64,000 nt of DNA from Thiobacillus thioparus DSM 505. Lineage in GTDB: Bacteria > Pseudomonadota > Gammaproteobacteria > Burkholderiales > Thiobacillaceae. Both the position numbers and the translations under genes were made by a program. Of the stretch, positions 61,520-64,000 are shown one piece after another. The notes under the pieces were generated by a model. The model searched no databases and was not told where the DNA came from. It saw only the letters and a program-made list of their open reading frames with translations. The stretch covers positions 37,210-101,209 of the forward strand of contig NZ_KB891327.1 of the NCBI RefSeq assembly GCF_000373385.1, read 5' to 3'. Position 1 is the first letter of the stretch. Each line of letters begins with the position of its first letter.

Positions 61520-62458
61520 TTATTCCTGCTCGATTTCGAGGATTGCCAGGCTGATCTGCTGGCCCAGATTGGTGTCCCACTCCGCCCAGTCCTGGTAGGC
61601 CTTGAGCTTCTCGGCGATGACCGGTTTCATTTCGTAATCGCTCTTGCCTTCGTCGTACATGCGACGCACTTCGGACATCAGTGTGGCGAAATAGGCTTTC
61701 TGGTCTTCGACGAATTTGCGATCACCAGTCTTGCCATGGCCCGGAACGTAGAGGGCCATGTTGAGGGCAAGCGCCCGGTCGGTCGCCTTCATCACGCCCT
61801 TGAACGTGCCGTCGCGCAGGTTCATCACCTGACTGTTCAGCACGTTGTCCGCGGTGAACAGGATGTGGTCTTCAACCATCTCGATCATCAGGTCGGTCTT
61901 GCTGTGCGCGTCGGTCGACGAGTGGATGCGGAAGGTCTTGCCGCCGATCTTGAATGCCTGGCCGTCGGCTGCCTCGACGGTGGGGATCTTGGCTCGGGTG
62001 CCGTCGGTGTAACCGCCGGTCATGTCCGACATCAATTTGATCCAGAAGGCGTCGGCCCCGTTCCTGGCCAGCTTGATCATGTCTGGGTGAGCGATGAACG
62101 TCGCCTTGGGCCAGGCTTCCAGGATCGCCTGGTTGCCGAGCCAGTGATCGCCGTGGACGTGGGTGTCGAATACGTGAGTGACCGGTTTGTCGGTCGTCTT
62201 GCGGATCTGCTCCACCACCATGCGGCCGACTTGCACGCTGGAGCCCGGATCGATGACCACGACACCTTCATTCGTGACGATCCAGGCCGGATTGTTCATG
62301 AAGCTCTGGTTGGCTGCGGAGGGCACGCCTTGCGGGCCGTGGATGACGTAGGTCCCTGCCGCGATCTGCTGAGGCGGGTAGGGACGGACGACATCATCGG
62401 GCCCGGCCATCGCCGAGGTGCTGAAAATCAGGGCAGCGAGCAGGGACAGGGTACGCAT
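61520..62458 (-). CDS. Secreted MBL-fold metallohydrolase, SoxH-like (second copy)
   Basis: A 312-aa exported protein with a signal peptide (to STSAMAGPDD). The zinc motif is HVHGDH, followed by IHSSTDAHSKTDLMI, LFTADNVL and VPGHG. The segment NQSFMNNPAWIVTNEGVVVI is shared with the copy at 7325-8275. It is likely a periplasmic hydrolase of the quinoprotein-relay/SoxH subgroup. The substrate is unknown. Confidence 0.87.
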   Translation of the reverse strand: MRTLSLLAALIFSTSAMAGPDDVVRPYPPQQIAAGTYVIHGPQGVPSAANQSFMNNPAWIVTNEGVVVIDPGSSVQVGRMVVEQIRKTTDKPVTHVFDTHVHGDHWLGNQAILEAWPKATFIAHPDMIKLARNGADAFWIKLMSDMTGGYTDGTRAKIPTVEAADGQAFKIGGKTFRIHSSTDAHSKTDLMIEMVEDHILFTADNVLNSQVMNLRDGTFKGVMKATDRALALNMALYVPGHGKTGDRKFVEDQKAYFATLMSEVRRMYDEGKSDYEMKPVIAEKLKAYQDWAEWDTNLGQQISLAILEIEQE

Positions 62459-62529
62459 GGGAAGTTCTCCAGTCGGGTGAATTGATAAACATACACAGAA
62501 CAGGGGATGGGTTTAATGGTCGAATCGGC

Positions 62530-63234
62530 CTACCACCACTTTTCGAAAATGATGCGGTTCATCGGCACGCCCAGGTCATGCAGCAGGGTGCTCATGTCCT
62601 CGACCATGCCCTTGGGGCCGCATAAGTAATACAGCGTGTCGTCCGGCACTTCGAGCGCATGCAACTTGACCGGGTCGATGCGGCCGGTAAGGCCGCTCCA
62701 GTCCGGATCGGGCTGGGTCACGGTGATGCTCACGTGGAGGTTGTCATGCTTGCGGGCCGTCACCTCGAGTTCGTCGCGGAAAAGGATTTCGCGGCTGTCC
62801 GACACGCTGTAGACCAGATGCGCACAGGTCGACAGGGCTGCGTCGCGCACATGGCGGAAGATGGACAGCAGCGGCGTGACACCGACCCCGCCGCCTATCA
62901 GCACCACGTTGTCGCTCATCTCGGGCAGGTAGACGAACGGTCCCTGGCCCTGGCTCACGCGCACGCTGTCGCCGACCCGGGCACGCTCGTGCACCCAGCG
63001 CGCCACGGGATGGCGCGCGCTGGCCTTGATCGCCAATTCGATCGCACCCTGATGGATAGGCGAGGTGGTGATGGAATAGCCCGAGGTGTGCGTCGTGCCG
63101 TCGATGTCGATGCTGAGATCCACCCATTGCCCCGGCAGAAATCGGAAGCCGGCGTCGGGAAGGGCTAGGCGGAGGCTGTGGATGCTGGGCGTGACGGGAG
63201 TGATCGCCGCAATCCGGGCGTCAAAAATATGCAA
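62530..63234 (-). CDS. Ferredoxin-NADP reductase-like flavoprotein
   Basis: A 234-aa cytoplasmic flavoprotein. The FAD-binding domain (1-100) has LPGQWVDLSIDIDG and SGYSITTSP in place of the usual RxYS, so the Arg is replaced. The NAD(P) domain has LIGGGVGVTPLLSIFRHV and YLCGPKGMVEDM. It ends in an aromatic C-terminus (FEKWW) as in bacterial FNRs. It follows msrB on the same strand by three bases, so the two may be co-transcribed. Confidence 0.88.
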   Translation of the reverse strand: MHIFDARIAAITPVTPSIHSLRLALPDAGFRFLPGQWVDLSIDIDGTTHTSGYSITTSPIHQGAIELAIKASARHPVARWVHERARVGDSVRVSQGQGPFVYLPEMSDNVVLIGGGVGVTPLLSIFRHVRDAALSTCAHLVYSVSDSREILFRDELEVTARKHDNLHVSITVTQPDPDWSGLTGRIDPVKLHALEVPDDTLYYLCGPKGMVEDMSTLLHDLGVPMNRIIFEKWW

Positions 63235-63237
63235 GGC

Positions 63238-63639
63238 TCAATCCTGTTTCTTCTGGAACGTCAGCGACGCCGAGTTGATGCAGTAGCGCGTACCTGTGGG
63301 CGCGGGGCCGTCGGGGAAAACGTGCCCCAGATGCGAACCGCAGCGGCGGCACAGTGCCTCGGCACGTACCATGCCGTAGCTGGTGTCGGTTTTTTCGGCA
63401 ACCGCGTCGGCGTTCAGGGGCTGATAAAAACTGGGCCAACCGGTGCCCGAGTCGAATTTGGTTACCGATGAAAACAGCGGTTCGTCGCAGGCCGCGCAGC
63501 GGTATTCGCCATTCTCGTGATGGTCCCAGTATTGGCCGGTAAACGCCCGTTCGGTCCCGTGTTCGCGCAAGATGCGGTACTGCTCGGGGCTCAGTTCGGC
63601 GCGCCATTCGGCGTCGGTTTTGGTTTTATCAAAGCTCAT
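63238..63639 (-). CDS. msrB: Peptide-methionine (R)-S-oxide reductase
   Basis: A 133-aa enzyme that repairs methionine-R-sulfoxide. The zinc site is made of CAAC ([15 protein letters not shown]) and CRRC ([15 protein letters not shown]), and the active-site Cys lies in [10 protein letters not shown]. It also has [11 protein letters not shown]. The start at 63639 has GGAGAAGACC upstream; the frame is open 16 codons further. It is divergent from rubrerythrin. Confidence 0.95.
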   Translation of the reverse strand: MSFDKTKTDAEWRAELSPEQYRILREHGTERAFTGQYWDHHENGEYRCAACDEPLFSSVTKFDSGTGWPSFYQPLNADAVAEKTDTSYGMVRAEALCRRCGSHLGHVFPDGPAPTGTRYCINSASLTFQKKQD

Positions 63640-63674
63640 GGTCTTCTCCGTCAGATTAAAGAGTGTATACGAGG

Positions 63675-63702
63675 TTGACAGCGTCATCGCAGCGGGTTTA
63701 AT
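63675..63702 (+). promoter_or_regulatory. Probable sigma-70 promoter of rubrerythrin
   Basis: TTGACA (63675-63680), a 16-base spacer and TTTAAT (63697-63702) face the rubrerythrin gene. The start site would be near 63709, next to the palindrome at 63716. An alternative extended -10 (TGCTATAAAT) lies at 63758-63767. Confidence 0.6.
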
Positions 63703-63715
63703 CTTCGTTCAGGTA

Positions 63716-63730
63716 TTAGACTTAGTCTAA
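63716..63730. promoter_or_regulatory. 7-1-7 palindrome, PerR/Fur-type operator candidate
   Basis: Perfect inverted repeat TTAGACT-T-AGTCTAA. The 7-1-7 layout and TTAnAnT ends match PerR/Fur-type boxes. It lies between msrB and rubrerythrin, both oxidative-stress genes, and just after the predicted start site of the latter. Confidence 0.6.
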
Positions 63731-63845
63731 AAACCGGATTTCACCCAGCGGCTGGCCTGCTATAAATATGAGGCGTGGCACATTGCTGCAGGGTGAAAAT
63801 ATCAATGCTGCAAAGCATGTCTATGTAAACCAAGGAGATCAGGTT

Positions 63846-64000
63846 ATGCAACTCAAAGGTTCGAAAACCGAAGACCATCTGAAAGCCGCCTTTGCCGGCG
63901 AATCGCAGGCCAACCGCCGCTACCTCTATTTCGCAGCCAAGGCTGACGTGGAAGGCTACAACGACGTCGCTGCCGTGTTCCGCTCCACCGCAGAAGGCGA
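63846..64000 (+). CDS. Rubrerythrin (3' end outside window)
   Basis: The first 51 codons of a rubrerythrin, a di-iron peroxidase that uses reduced rubredoxin-like iron to remove H2O2. The N-terminus LKGSKTEDHLKAAFAGESQA and NRRYLYFAAKADVEGYNDVA shows the first Glu ligand and the typical helices. An AAGGAGATC ribosome site precedes the ATG. The C-terminal rubredoxin-like domain is beyond the window. Confidence 0.93.
   Translation, partial: MQLKGSKTEDHLKAAFAGESQANRRYLYFAAKADVEGYNDVAAVFRSTAEG

Overview
The window looks like chromosome from a GC-rich betaproteobacterium. The evidence is the dapA-bamC-metallohydrolase-rhlE run, a CobD/CbiB-like protein, the Ppk1/CYTH-CHAD/SixA group, a fused SpmA/SpmB protein and frequent GTGA, ATGA and TGATG gene overlaps. 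A relative of the Thiobacillus/Nitrosomonadales lineages is an inference; the sequence does not fix the genus. No rRNA, tRNA or CRISPR array was seen.

Layout. 0-8.3 kb: the end of a two-component sensor kinase with its sigma-54 response regulator, a ModE-type regulator, DUF302 and DinB proteins, a fluoride channel with its DUF190 partner, a TauE/SafE transporter, a response-regulator diguanylate cyclase and a metallo-beta-lactamase-fold hydrolase. 8.3-16.5 kb: a very large PAS/GAF/GGDEF/EAL protein, a GyrI-like protein, a CobD-like protein, a MITE-like palindromic element, SpmAB and exopolyphosphatase. 16.5-20.4 kb: a decaying block with a DUF1223 remnant, a frameshifted cyclopropane-fatty-acid synthase, an SDR fragment and a full-length LysR gene broken by several frameshifts, around one intact GST gene. 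20.4-38.6 kb: mostly single accessory genes: an OmpA protein, a membrane diguanylate cyclase, a methyltransferase, a cytochrome c, a DNA glycosylase, a TPR-HTH protein with a beta-propeller, a HAF-repeat autotransporter, a divergent methyltransferase/AraC pair, DoxX, a ferritin-like protein and a MoaD/BNR pair. 38.6-40.3 kb: an AT-richer island with a HEPN-type protein and a two-TM winged-helix protein, each followed by the same 35-bp repeat. 40.4-47.8 kb: htpG, a second OmpA paralogue, ppk1, CYTH-CHAD and sixA. 47.9-55.3 kb: a compact flagellar-type export operon (fliF G H I J, an unnamed gene, fliO P Q R). 55.3-64 kb: zwf, dapA, bamC, an MBL hydrolase, rhlE, DUF3301, a second SoxH-like MBL hydrolase, a ferredoxin-reductase-like protein, and divergent msrB/rubrerythrin around a 7-1-7 palindrome.

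Themes. Three GGDEF proteins, all with an RxxD inhibitory site, point to c-di-GMP signalling. Ppx, Ppk1 and CYTH-CHAD form a polyphosphate set. The most unusual region is the flagellar-type operon. Its FliG lines up without gaps with E. coli FliG at the torque helix yet has lost three of five torque charges and the EHPQ FliM-binding motif. fliK, fliL, fliM and fliN are absent from their usual place, where a 154-residue protein faintly like a FliM middle domain sits instead. Two stop/start junctions in the operon have been tandemly duplicated into tiny overlapping mini-ORFs.
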